Shown here: one piece after another, positions 1 to 7,980 of the stretch
Layout: each line of letters starts with the position of its first letter
Numbering within the stretch: position 1 is the stretch's first letter
Source of the DNA: Bacteroidales bacterium UBA4331
Lineage (GTDB): Bacteria > Bacteroidota > Bacteroidia > Bacteroidales > Paludibacteraceae
NCBI GenBank assembly: GCA_002394395.1
Contig: DGTR01000013.1
Location: 2,184 to 32,090 of the forward strand
Length of the DNA: 29,907 bases
Reading direction: 5' to 3'
The notes under the pieces: model-generated
Database searches by the model: none
What the model saw: only the letters and a program-made list of their open reading frames with translations
What the model was told of the DNA's origin: nothing
Made by a program: the position numbers and the translations under genes

Positions 1-2960
1 ACCATCTGGAATAGCATCACATAAACAGAATCGATAGCGGCATCCCAAGTGAAGGTCAACTCATGTCCGTTCGCTTCGCCTTGCAAATTAGAGAAAGGTT
101 CCGGTACATTTTCGAGAGATATATCTCCTGCATCGACATAGCGTGCAAGCGGTTCACCCTCAGCGCTTAACGGGCGTATATACACATAGTGTATGCCGGG
201 AACGTTCGTCGTGAAATGATATTCCGTTGTGTTCACCGTATCTATTCTTATGACATCGCTGTAGTAGTAAATTTCTATCAGGAACAGGATATTCTCTTCG
301 TTGCATTGCCATGTGAGATCAAGTGTACGCGAGTCTGCCGAGGTGAGGCTGATGTTCGTAATCTCTGTCTCGCTCTTGTGCAAGACGATAGTGTTCGGAG
401 CAAAGACTTCGGTCAGTTCATAGGGTGACACAGGTTGTAGCGACCACTGAATTTCTCTACCATCCAAGAAGTCTTCTATCCAGTACGTGAGGGATCTTTC
501 GTTATAGACGGTGAGTCTTCCGAGGTAGCCATCCGTTACGTCATAGACGTGCAGATAATAGTAGTCCGACGCTATATCTACGTCCCAAGTGAATTCCACT
601 TTGCCGTCAGCGACAACTGCCTGCAGATTATATGGGATATAGAGGTAAGAGTCGTCCTGTTGTGGTGCTACCCAACTATACAGATTCGTATCAGAGAAGT
701 TCGCAAATATGTAATTGCCGTTCAAATAATCCCGAACAAAGAGGTTTGGTAACGTATTCCAAGAGTTGTTCTCTGCATTGTACTTGAGGATTTCTTTTTC
801 CCAAGAACCGGCTTGGCGGAACTTAAACTCCGAATTAGGAGAAGCGGTAATCGTAGCTGTCCAAAGTCCGTTTCCAACGTAGCTCATCGTGGTTCCTGTC
901 CAGTTATCGAACGAACCGATGACCTCTACGGATTCGGGAGCGTCCTGCGTAGGCGCAGAGAGATAGACGGTATAGGTAGTAACCAGATCGAAACATGGGT
1001 TATTGTGGTTCTTCCAGTATGCAACCTCATAGATATAAGCACCCGGTGAATCGTAGTAAATATCCACCTCTCCTGCGACGCCAGATATATTGAATATGGC
1101 TTCTTTGCCACCCTTATGCGTCCAAGCATCGTAGTCTCCAGTCTGGTTCTCCCAAGAGAAGGAGCCGTCGTTATTGAGTTGGACAGGCTTAGCGTAATCG
1201 TCACCGGTGTATGGTATTTGTGCTGCGTACCAACCCGGGAAACCTACTAATGGATTCATATGAACAAGTTGATCCGGATCGGTCGTCCACGATGAATAGC
1301 TGCCGGCAATCACAACAGGGAAACATGGTGCATCGACATAGTAATGACAAATGACGATATTATCCGTTGTGTTATAGCCTGCTGCGACGAGGTCCGCTAC
1401 TGTAGGAACGCCATCGGAGCTCGGTTCTACGAACTTGGAATGCGATACATAGATGGCACTTGAAGCCTGCGGAGCGTTGTTGTACTCGTTATAGAGTGCT
1501 TTCAATCGGAGCGTGTCGCCCTCCTCAATATTCATTGATTCAAACTGTTTGGATTGTCCGTCAGCGGTCAACAAGCCATAGATATACAAAGATCCCGTAT
1601 TATCGGTAATGTAGAAATTACCATAGAGGGTGTTGGAAATATTGCTTACTACGCCGGTAAGGATACATGTATCTTTGGCACTCTTGATAGAGAGGAACTG
1701 CGCAATGGTCTTTTCTCCCAAGTTGGTAGGAGGAGTGGATTTCGCAAGGATTTGGCACGTACATCCGGAAGCGAACTCCGGTGTAGAGTTGTATTTGGTC
1801 AGACTACCGGTAACCTCCACATAATCGCCGACCTCAGGAACGGCGTCCGGGGATACATTACATCTGTAAGCCTCTAAGATGCTACCTCCATTCTCCGTAT
1901 CCGCCATCCAGAACGTGATATTTCCGAATTGTTCGTTATAAGCGGTTTGGATGCGCGTTACGTATCCGCGAATGGAATAAACTGCTCCATTGTTATAGAG
2001 TTCGTTGTTAGCAGAAACGGACAAAGCAGCTTCGCGAGCCTGCTCGCATGTATTGATGGTCTCGCCGGTGTTGGAAGAGAGGCTAATCTCCACTACATAT
2101 GGGTCATGGTCAGAGTACGACATCTGCGATGTCACGCCCACTGAACAAGTTGTACTTCGGTGATCTACATAGGCGTTGGTGACCTGCTGCGCCATTGTGC
2201 TGTTGGCGAAGACATGGTCTATCAACTCTCCTCCGCCGTAGCAATGTGAGTATATATTTGCATCGTTGAATCGCAACAACTGCTCGGTATAACCGGCGTC
2301 GATGATGTATGAGATAGGTTCTTCTCCGTACTCGCAGTTGAGGTCTCCCAAAATCAGAATATCGGGATCCGTGCTCACGTATGAAAGTGCATTCACAAGG
2401 TTGGTCGCGTTCGTAACACGTTTGGCATTTCCCTCGTCGTTAGAGGAGTCTTTCGCCTTGAAATGGTTCATACTAAGTACCAGTTTCTCTCCGTTGGAGT
2501 TGAGTTGGAAAGCCTGGTAACGCATGGTGTTGCAGTAATATGTCACATACGTAGCGGGATAGTTGCTCCCAACGGGTTGTACTCGGTCGGAGCGATAGAT
2601 GAAGCCGGATTTGATGTTATTGTTATGGGTTGCGTCCCAATCCTCATCAATATAGTCCGTCACAGCGACATAGGGATCTCCGTTGACATAGGAGTTGGCA
2701 GTGGCAGCCAAGTGCTCAAGGACGTCCGGTTTGGCCTCTACTTCGCAAAAGGCATAGATGTCCGCATCGATATCCAGCATCATATTTACAATCTTGTTGG
2801 TCTTTGCTGTCATTTGCGATTCGGTGTAGTTTCCACGTCCGGTATTGGAATGGATGTAATAGTTTTGCAAATTCTGTGCGCACACGCGAAGAGAATTGGA
2901 TTGACTAAACGCTGTAATACTCCATGCGAGCATCAAAAGCCAAAGTAGATGTTTTTTCAT
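1..2960 (-). CDS. secreted endonuclease/exonuclease/phosphatase-family protein with OB-fold and Fn3-like domains (partial, 3' end outside window)
   Basis: The minus-strand frame is open from an ATG at 2960 to the left edge (986 codons, no stop seen). It starts with a signal peptide (MKKHLLWLLMLAWSITAFSQ). Residues about 20-290 carry the EEP nuclease/phosphatase motifs in order: acidic CEVEAKPDVL near 72-81, NHFKAK at 165-170, GDLN at 205-208 and SDHDP at 283-287, which supply the metal-binding and catalytic residues of that fold. Two OB-fold-like segments follow at about 300-400 and 410-500, the second containing FYITDNTGSLYIYG. Later come a GSFDNW module resembling CBM48/E-set domains and two Fn3-like domains. 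The family includes extracellular DNases and phosphodiesterases, so a secreted nuclease is the likely role; the substrate is inference. The gene has its own promoter at 3020-3051 and diverges from susC. Small plus-strand frames across it are shadows. Confidence 0.85.
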   Translation of the reverse strand, partial: MKKHLLWLLMLAWSITAFSQSNSLRVCAQNLQNYYIHSNTGRGNYTESQMTAKTNKIVNMMLDIDADIYAFCEVEAKPDVLEHLAATANSYVNGDPYVAVTDYIDEDWDATHNNNIKSGFIYRSDRVQPVGSNYPATYVTYYCNTMRYQAFQLNSNGEKLVLSMNHFKAKDSSNDEGNAKRVTNATNLVNALSYVSTDPDILILGDLNCEYGEEPISYIIDAGYTEQLLRFNDANIYSHCYGGGELIDHVFANSTMAQQVTNAYVDHRSTTCSVGVTSQMSYSDHDPYVVEISLSSNTGETINTCEQAREAALSVSANNELYNNGAVYSIRGYVTRIQTAYNEQFGNITFWMADTENGGSILEAYRCNVSPDAVPEVGDYVEVTGSLTKYNSTPEFASGCTCQILAKSTPPTNLGEKTIAQFLSIKSAKDTCILTGVVSNISNTLYGNFYITDNTGSLYIYGLLTADGQSKQFESMNIEEGDTLRLKALYNEYNNAPQASSAIYVSHSKFVEPSSDGVPTVADLVAAGYNTTDNIVICHYYVDAPCFPVVIAGSYSSWTTDPDQLVHMNPLVGFPGWYAAQIPYTGDDYAKPVQLNNDGSFSWENQTGDYDAWTHKGGKEAIFNISGVAGEVDIYYDSPGAYIYEVAYWKNHNNPCFDLVTTYTVYLSAPTQDAPESVEVIGSFDNWTGTTMSYVGNGLWTATITASPNSEFKFRQAGSWEKEILKYNAENNSWNTLPNLFVRDYLNGNYIFANFSDTNLYSWVAPQQDDSYLYIPYNLQAVVADGKVEFTWDVDIASDYYYLHVYDVTDGYLGRLTVYNERSLTYWIEDFLDGREIQWSLQPVSPYELTEVFAPNTIVLHKSETEITNISLTSADSRTLDLTWQCNEENILFLIEIYYYSDVIRIDTVNTTEYHFTTNVPGIHYVYIRPLSAEGEPLARYVDAGDISLENVPEPFSNLQGEANGHELTFTWDAAIDSVYVMLFQM

Positions 2961-3006
2961 ATTGTTGATATTTTTTGTTTTCTGTAATATGGTGGAGGTC
3001 ATTTAG

Positions 3007-3026
3007 ACCTTTGCGGGTGCAAAGGT
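3007..3026. repeat. perfect inverted repeat overlapping the -7 element
   Basis: ACCTTTGC (3007-3014), spacer GGGT, GCAAAGGT (3019-3026). The right arm is the -7 box of the nuclease promoter read on the other strand; the left arm copies it in the opposite orientation, near the predicted start point. It could be an operator, a start-site hairpin or chance. Confidence 0.6.
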
Positions 3027-3051
3027 ACTGCTTTTTTTTGACATATGCAAA
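3020..3051 (-). promoter_or_regulatory. Bacteroidota promoter for the secreted nuclease gene
   Basis: On the minus strand TTTG (3048-3051) is followed after exactly 20 bases by TACCTTTG (3020-3027), matching the Bacteroidota -33/-7 consensus. Transcription would begin near 3013, giving a leader of about 50 bases before the ATG at 2960. Confidence 0.8.
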
Positions 3052-3157
3052 TATGCGCGCATTTTTATTTTATTTTTAAGGAGAAAAGGGACAGAAGAAG
3101 GACAGGACGTACTGTGGAGTAAGTGACTGCGATTAGGGTACGTAATGGGTAGTACAA

Positions 3158-3201
3158 TAACTAACGAATATCCAACGAATCACTAACTTATCACTAACGA
3201 T
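3158..3201. repeat. 11-nt-period tandem array, four units
   Basis: Four consecutive 11-base units: TAACTAACGAA (3158-3168), TATCCAACGAA (3169-3179), TCACTAACTTA (3180-3190), TCACTAACGAT (3191-3201). Their common core is CTAAC or CCAAC. The array is in the divergent intergenic region between the nuclease gene and susC, upstream of both promoters. Confidence 0.65.
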
Positions 3202-3222
3202 TGGACTTTTTTAGGGCCGGAT

Positions 3223-3418
3223 GTCGGATACCATCCGACGCAATAAACGAAAGAAAAAAATGCACTGGCGAAAGTGGCGATATTGGCGATATCGCCATGC
3301 AAAAAAATGACATAAGAATTGTGAGAATTCTGAGAAATCTCACTTTTCTCAGTGCAAATTTTTATATAGGCGGCATCGGATGCCGGGGAAAAGAAGAAAG
3401 GGCGGGATTCAATCCCGC
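3223..3418. other. cluster of short perfect palindromes in the intergenic region
   Basis: Five hairpin-forming sequences lie within 200 bases: GTCGGAT/ATCCGAC (3223-3239), TGGCGATAT/ATATCGCCA (3275-3297), CTGAGAA/TTCTCAG (3330-3352), CGGCATC/GATGCCG with a one-base loop (3371-3385) and GCGGGATT/AATCCCGC with a one-base loop (3402-3418). In addition TGCACTG (3261-3267) can pair with CAGTGCA (3350-3356). The frame upstream of susC is open through this region, but its translation is not protein-like and the susC promoter lies downstream. No gene is seen in 2961-3539. Confidence 0.6.
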
Positions 3419-3474
3419 GGAACTACCAAGAAAGAAGAACCTGAGAAAGAAAAACATGTTTTTTCGTATTTTCA

Positions 3475-3506
3475 TTTGCGTATATGAAATATTTTTTGTA
3501 CCTTTG
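3475..3506 (+). promoter_or_regulatory. Bacteroidota promoter for susC-susD
   Basis: TTTG (3475-3478), 20-base spacer, TACCTTTG (3499-3506). Predicted transcription start is about 3512, so any start codon upstream of this, including an ATG at 3201, cannot be used from this promoter. Confidence 0.8.
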
Positions 3507-3539
3507 CAGGCGATTTATCATGAGAAACTGAACGTACCA

Positions 3540-6224
3540 GTGAGACACACCATTCCGATAGTACTATTGATGCTTATGCCGTTAGTGGCAAGGGCGGAGC
3601 GGATCGATCCGGTGGTTTCCGAGACCGACACGCTGAAGGTGGAGACGTCGCGTCGCGGACATTTGATTAACTCGCTGGATGTGCTGAACGGTCAGACGGC
3701 GGGTGTGACGGTGGGTTCGAACACGAATCCGGAGGCGATGCTTTCGTCCGTCCGAGTGCGTGGCAACCACTCCTTGACCGGGGGTAACGAACCGCTTGTG
3801 ATGATAGACGGCATGTCGTCCGATCTGCGGACGTTAGCTACTATTTTTCCGGGCGATATAGAAAGTTTCACTATACTGAAGGATGCCGCTCAGACGGCTC
3901 AGTACGGAGCCCGCGGCGCGGCGGGTGTGATCGAAGTTCGGACACGCCGCGGGGCGGAAGGGAAGATCCATGTCTCGTACGCGGGTAATATAGGTTTCGC
4001 GCACGCGGATAAGTTCCTGAGGATGCTGAATGCGGATGAGTACCGAGTGCTGGCGAGCAGCCGCGGTATGAAGATCGTGGACGGCGGCAGTTCGACGGAC
4101 TGGCAGCGGGCGATCATTCGCACCGGGTTGGTACACAATCATCATATTGCCATCGGCGGGGGAACAGAGACCAGCAGTTATCGCGGCGCGATCAGTTATA
4201 GCCAGAACAACAGTATCGTCCGCGAGATGGGGACGCGCAATCTGACCGCCAAAGTGGATGTGACGCAACACATGCTGTCCAAACGGCTGACGTTCGATCT
4301 GGGTCTGTTCGGCGCGCTGGGACATAACCAATACCTGAACGACGTGCAGAAGACGTTCTATTCGGCCGCGGCATTCAATCCCACTTTCCCTAATGAACGC
4401 AACGCTTCGGGCGGTTATAGCGGCTATGCCGATGCGAGCCAAGTAAACCATCCGATGGGTCTATTGGATATACAGAAGCACAACGAGGCGATGCATTTCA
4501 ACACGCATCTGCGGATCAAAGGCGATATCGGCTACGGTCTGACGGCGGCGATTTATGGCAGTTACAGTTACGACGCGGACGACGAGAGCCATTTCTATCC
4601 GACGTACATGGAGAGCACGGGCAAGGTCTATCGCGAGGCGGGGAAGAGCCATGTGTGGCTGACGAATATCGTGCTTCATTACGGGCACGAATGGCAAGGT
4701 TCTCACCGGCTGGAGGCGGATGTGCTGGGCGAGTTACAAGGCCGGACGCTGACGGGTTTTCACACAACGATCAACCGCTTGGCGTCCAATGCGTACGGGT
4801 ACGACAATATATCCGTGGGTGCATTGCGTCTGTGGGACGGCAGCGGCAGCAGTTATGAGCAGCAGCGGATGGCTTCCGTCATGGGGCGTGTGAGTTATAC
4901 GGCTCTGAACCGCTATACGTTCACTATCTCTGCCCGCGGGGATGCCAGTTCGGTAGCCGCGAAAGGGCATAAATGGGGTTTCTTTCCTTCCGCCAACATC
5001 GCTTGGAACATGAAGAACGAGCCGTGGCTGCGGGACGAAGAATGGCTGACGCGGCTGAATATACGCGCCGGCTGGGGTCTGTCCGGTAACTTGGGAGGTA
5101 TCGCGGCTTATCAGTCGCTGAGGCTGATGACGCCGACCGGTATCACGGAGTCGGAAGGTCTGCCGGATGTGATATTGGGTATCGCGCGGAACGAGAACCC
5201 GAACCTGACGTGGGAGAAGACGCAGACGGCGAATGTGGGGATGGAGTGGGGATTCTGGAAGAACAGGGTGGTCTTTACCGCGGATTATTACTACTCGTAT
5301 ATCTACGATATGCTGTATAACTACACGATGCCGGTTCCGCCGTTTATCTACGACAAGATGCTGGCGAACCTGGGCAAGATGCAGAACCAGGGTGTGGAGA
5401 TCGGTTTCGGTCTGGCGGCAGTCCAAACAAAGGACTGGGGGCTGAATATCGGAATTAACTTGACGTGGCAGCAGAACAAGTTGCTTTCTCTGAACGGTTA
5501 TTACGAGAACGAGTATCTGACGGCTCCGACTTATACGCCGATTGCGTCGGTCAACGGCGCGGGTCTGCACGGCGGCAACACGGATGTGGTGTACCAGATT
5601 CCGGGTTATTCGCTGGGTGTGTTCTATCTGCCGCATTGCACGGGTCTGACGACGACCCCGGCGGGCGAGCGGGTGTATGAGATTGAGGACTTGGACGGCG
5701 ACGGATTTGTTGATTTGTCGGACGGCAGCGGCGACCGGCGTGTGTGCGGTCAGGCGACACCGAAAGTGCTGTTGGGCAGTAATATCTCCGTCCGGTACAA
5801 ACAGTTTGATCTTTCGATTCAGTTGAACGGCGCTTTCGGGCATAAGATATACAACGGAACGGCGCTCAGTTATATGAATATGGGTTCAATGCCGTATTAC
5901 AATGTGATGAAGGATGCGAGCGAGCGCAATATAGACGATTTGACGGTGACGGACTACTGGCTGGAGCGCGGGGATTATGTCAATATCGACTACTTGACAT
6001 TAGGGTGGACTTACCAGCCGTCAGAGGCAGCTCGTCAGCGCAAATACCAGCTTTCGGCGCTTCGGCTCTCCGTTTCGGTCAATAATCTGGCGACAATGAC
6101 AAGTTATTCGGGGCTGACACCAATTATCAACAGTACGGTGATTAACAATACCTTAGGAGTGGACGACAAGCGTTCGTACCCCGTGAGCCGGACGTACAGT
6201 CTGTCGCTGCAAATACAGTTTTAG
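3540..6224 (+). CDS. SusC/RagA-family TonB-dependent outer-membrane transporter without N-terminal regulatory domain
   Basis: Outer-membrane transporter that works with the SusD lipoprotein encoded next. The plug has NEPLVMIDGM, GDIESFTILKDAA and YGARGAAGVIEVRTRRG; the late barrel has the SusC signature DLDGDGFVDLSD followed by PKVLLGSNISVRYKQFDL; the protein ends in Phe. The frame is open from 3201, but the promoter ends at 3506 and the upstream translation is not protein-like. I chose GTG at 3540, which gives the signal peptide (M)RHTIPIVLLMLMPLVARA and 894 residues. No in-frame ATG lies between the promoter and the hydrophobic core. A three-codon upstream frame (ATG AGA AAC TGA, 3520-3531) precedes it. 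Unlike typical SusC proteins of about 1000 residues, it lacks the N-terminal carboxypeptidase-regulatory-like domain. The substrate is probably a glycan or peptide, not determined. The start is less certain than the family. Confidence 0.9.
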   Translation: MRHTIPIVLLMLMPLVARAERIDPVVSETDTLKVETSRRGHLINSLDVLNGQTAGVTVGSNTNPEAMLSSVRVRGNHSLTGGNEPLVMIDGMSSDLRTLATIFPGDIESFTILKDAAQTAQYGARGAAGVIEVRTRRGAEGKIHVSYAGNIGFAHADKFLRMLNADEYRVLASSRGMKIVDGGSSTDWQRAIIRTGLVHNHHIAIGGGTETSSYRGAISYSQNNSIVREMGTRNLTAKVDVTQHMLSKRLTFDLGLFGALGHNQYLNDVQKTFYSAAAFNPTFPNERNASGGYSGYADASQVNHPMGLLDIQKHNEAMHFNTHLRIKGDIGYGLTAAIYGSYSYDADDESHFYPTYMESTGKVYREAGKSHVWLTNIVLHYGHEWQGSHRLEADVLGELQGRTLTGFHTTINRLASNAYGYDNISVGALRLWDGSGSSYEQQRMASVMGRVSYTALNRYTFTISARGDASSVAAKGHKWGFFPSANIAWNMKNEPWLRDEEWLTRLNIRAGWGLSGNLGGIAAYQSLRLMTPTGITESEGLPDVILGIARNENPNLTWEKTQTANVGMEWGFWKNRVVFTADYYYSYIYDMLYNYTMPVPPFIYDKMLANLGKMQNQGVEIGFGLAAVQTKDWGLNIGINLTWQQNKLLSLNGYYENEYLTAPTYTPIASVNGAGLHGGNTDVVYQIPGYSLGVFYLPHCTGLTTTPAGERVYEIEDLDGDGFVDLSDGSGDRRVCGQATPKVLLGSNISVRYKQFDLSIQLNGAFGHKIYNGTALSYMNMGSMPYYNVMKDASERNIDDLTVTDYWLERGDYVNIDYLTLGWTYQPSEAARQRKYQLSALRLSVSVNNLATMTSYSGLTPIINSTVINNTLGVDDKRSYPVSRTYSLSLQIQF

Positions 6225-6226
6225 TC

Positions 6227-7870
6227 ATGAGACCGAAATATCGACATATCGAGTTACCGAGATTCCGAAGATTCTTATTTTTGCTGCCGGTGGTGGTTTT
6301 GATGAGTGCGTGCGGTTTTCTGGACGAAGATCCGTATTCGGGTCAGCCGCAGGAGAAGGTGATCACCTCTGCGTCGGCGTTGTACCAGCAGGCGGTTCTG
6401 TCGCTGTATAGCCATATAGGCGGCAGCACGGATGGTTACGGGCTGCAGGGAACGTACCGCGGCGTGTATGATCTGCAGACTTTTGCGTCCAACGAAGCGA
6501 TCATTCCGGTACGCGGCGGCGACTGGTGGGACGGCGGTCTGTGGGTGGATCTGCACGAGCATACATGGACGGTTGACAACGAGTGCTGCGAGAACTCATG
6601 GCGGTATCTGTTCCAACTCGTGGGGCTGTGCAACTATTCGCTGTCGCTTCTGGACGAATACGGATATCTCTTGACCCAGGACCAGTCGATGAGTTATAAC
6701 GCCGAGGTGCGTGCAGTGCGCGCGATGGCGTATATGTACCTGCTGGACCTGTTCGGGCGCGTGCCTATAGTGACCAAAATAACCATGCCCGTGCATGATA
6801 TCTACCAGTCCGAACGGAGCGAAGTGTTTGATTTCGCATGGGATGAGATGCAGATGGCATTGCTCTACCTGCCCGACGAGCGCAGCAACAGCCGCGGCGA
6901 ATACTACGGTCGTGTGACCAAGCCTGTGGTGCATTTTATGCTGATGAAAATGGCGCTCAATGCGGAGGTTTGGCGCGATGACGACTGGACGGATGAGGTG
7001 CGACCGGACGGCAAGACCATCCAACTGCCTTGCGGCGACGCGGGAGAGAAAAACGCGTGGGAGGCGGTCAATTTCTATGGCCAGCAGATACTCAGTTCCC
7101 AAGCCGGATATGTGCTCTGCGAGAGCCAGTTGAACTGTTTCTCGACGTACAACGAAGACGCGACGGAGAATATTTTCACCATTCCGATGGATCCGAATGT
7201 GTATCGGAATAGGTTCAAGAACCTGTTCCGCAGTCTCCATTACCAGCACGCCGCGGCGATGGGTTACGGCGGCGAGAACGGTTCTTGTGCGACCCAGGAG
7301 ACGTTGGATGTGTTCGGTTACGGCACGAACCATCCGGACTGCCGTTTCCCGACTACTTTCTTCTCCGGCATCGTCCATGTGCGCGGAAACCCGCTGGTGC
7401 TTTCGTCCGGCGATACGCTGGTTTATTATCCCCGCGAGGTGCAAATGAACCTGACGGGCAGTCCGTATGTGGCGACGGCAGGCGCACGCATGAGCAAGTA
7501 TGCGCACGACCCGGGAACGATCTTCGACGGTCAGTTGCGCAACAGCGATATTGTTCTCTTCCGTCTGGCGGACGTCTATCTGATGATGGCAGAGGCGAAG
7601 GTGCGCAACGGCGAAGACGGACAGACTGAGTTCGAACAGGTTCGTCTACGCGAAGCGATGGCGCTCAGTCAGGCAATCGAACCCCGCGATGCGACGCTTG
7701 AGAATATCTATTACGAGCGGTGGATCGAACTGATGTGGGAAGGCTGGCACAGACAGGACCAGATCCGCTTCGGCAAATTCGACTTAGATCCCAGTCTCTC
7801 CGTATTCCCCATTCCCCAAACAGCTCTGCAGACCAACGGAAACCTGAAGCAGAACAAAGGCTACGAATAA
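6227..7870 (+). CDS. SusD/RagB-family surface lipoprotein
   Basis: Substrate-binding lid of a SusCD transporter. It begins two bases after the susC stop, so the two are co-transcribed and probably translationally coupled. The N-terminus is a lipoprotein signal, with LMSAC placing the lipidated Cys at residue 29. FLDEDP follows, as in most SusD proteins, then the helical TPR-like body (for example RAVRAMAYMYLLDLFGRVPIV) and the C-terminal region with ERWIELMWEGWHRQDQIRFGKF, the conserved SusD ending. Length 547 matches the family. No glycoside hydrolase, sulfatase or protease gene is adjacent, so the substrate cannot be predicted. Confidence 0.95.
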   Translation: MRPKYRHIELPRFRRFLFLLPVVVLMSACGFLDEDPYSGQPQEKVITSASALYQQAVLSLYSHIGGSTDGYGLQGTYRGVYDLQTFASNEAIIPVRGGDWWDGGLWVDLHEHTWTVDNECCENSWRYLFQLVGLCNYSLSLLDEYGYLLTQDQSMSYNAEVRAVRAMAYMYLLDLFGRVPIVTKITMPVHDIYQSERSEVFDFAWDEMQMALLYLPDERSNSRGEYYGRVTKPVVHFMLMKMALNAEVWRDDDWTDEVRPDGKTIQLPCGDAGEKNAWEAVNFYGQQILSSQAGYVLCESQLNCFSTYNEDATENIFTIPMDPNVYRNRFKNLFRSLHYQHAAAMGYGGENGSCATQETLDVFGYGTNHPDCRFPTTFFSGIVHVRGNPLVLSSGDTLVYYPREVQMNLTGSPYVATAGARMSKYAHDPGTIFDGQLRNSDIVLFRLADVYLMMAEAKVRNGEDGQTEFEQVRLREAMALSQAIEPRDATLENIYYERWIELMWEGWHRQDQIRFGKFDLDPSLSVFPIPQTALQTNGNLKQNKGYE

Positions 7871-7925
7871 CTGCCATTTTGGCAGAAAAAGGCTCATGGC
7901 ATGAGATTTGTTCAGAAAAAATCGG

Positions 7926-7957
7926 CATGACGGCATAACGTCATGACGACATGACGA
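7926..7957. repeat. 8-nt-period tandem array upstream of htpG
   Basis: Four octamers: CATGACGG, CATAACGT, CATGACGA, CATGACGA. The array ends 23 bases before the htpG start. The preceding gap also has CTGCCA/TGGCAG (7871-7885) directly after the susD stop and CTCATG/CATGAG (7893-7905). The first is followed by A's rather than T's, so it is not a clear terminator for susD. I see no -33/-7 promoter here. Confidence 0.6.
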
Positions 7958-7980
7958 AATTTTTAAACAAAACATATACT

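Noticed and set aside
189..2948. Several plus-strand frames of 60-161 codons in the first 3 kb
   Set aside because: They lie antisense to the continuous minus-strand nuclease frame, which has a signal peptide, a promoter and catalytic motifs.
3201..3539. Upstream extension of susC to an ATG at 3201
   Set aside because: The translation is low-quality and crosses five palindromes; the promoter at 3475-3506 and the signal peptide place the start at 3540.
4734..5843. 369-codon minus-strand frame opposite susC
   Set aside because: Shadow frame, Arg/Gln/His-rich, no start context or homology features.
7871..7905. Terminator after susD
   Set aside because: CTGCCA/TGGCAG and CTCATG/CATGAG are hairpins but are followed by A's or mixed sequence rather than a T run on the plus strand.
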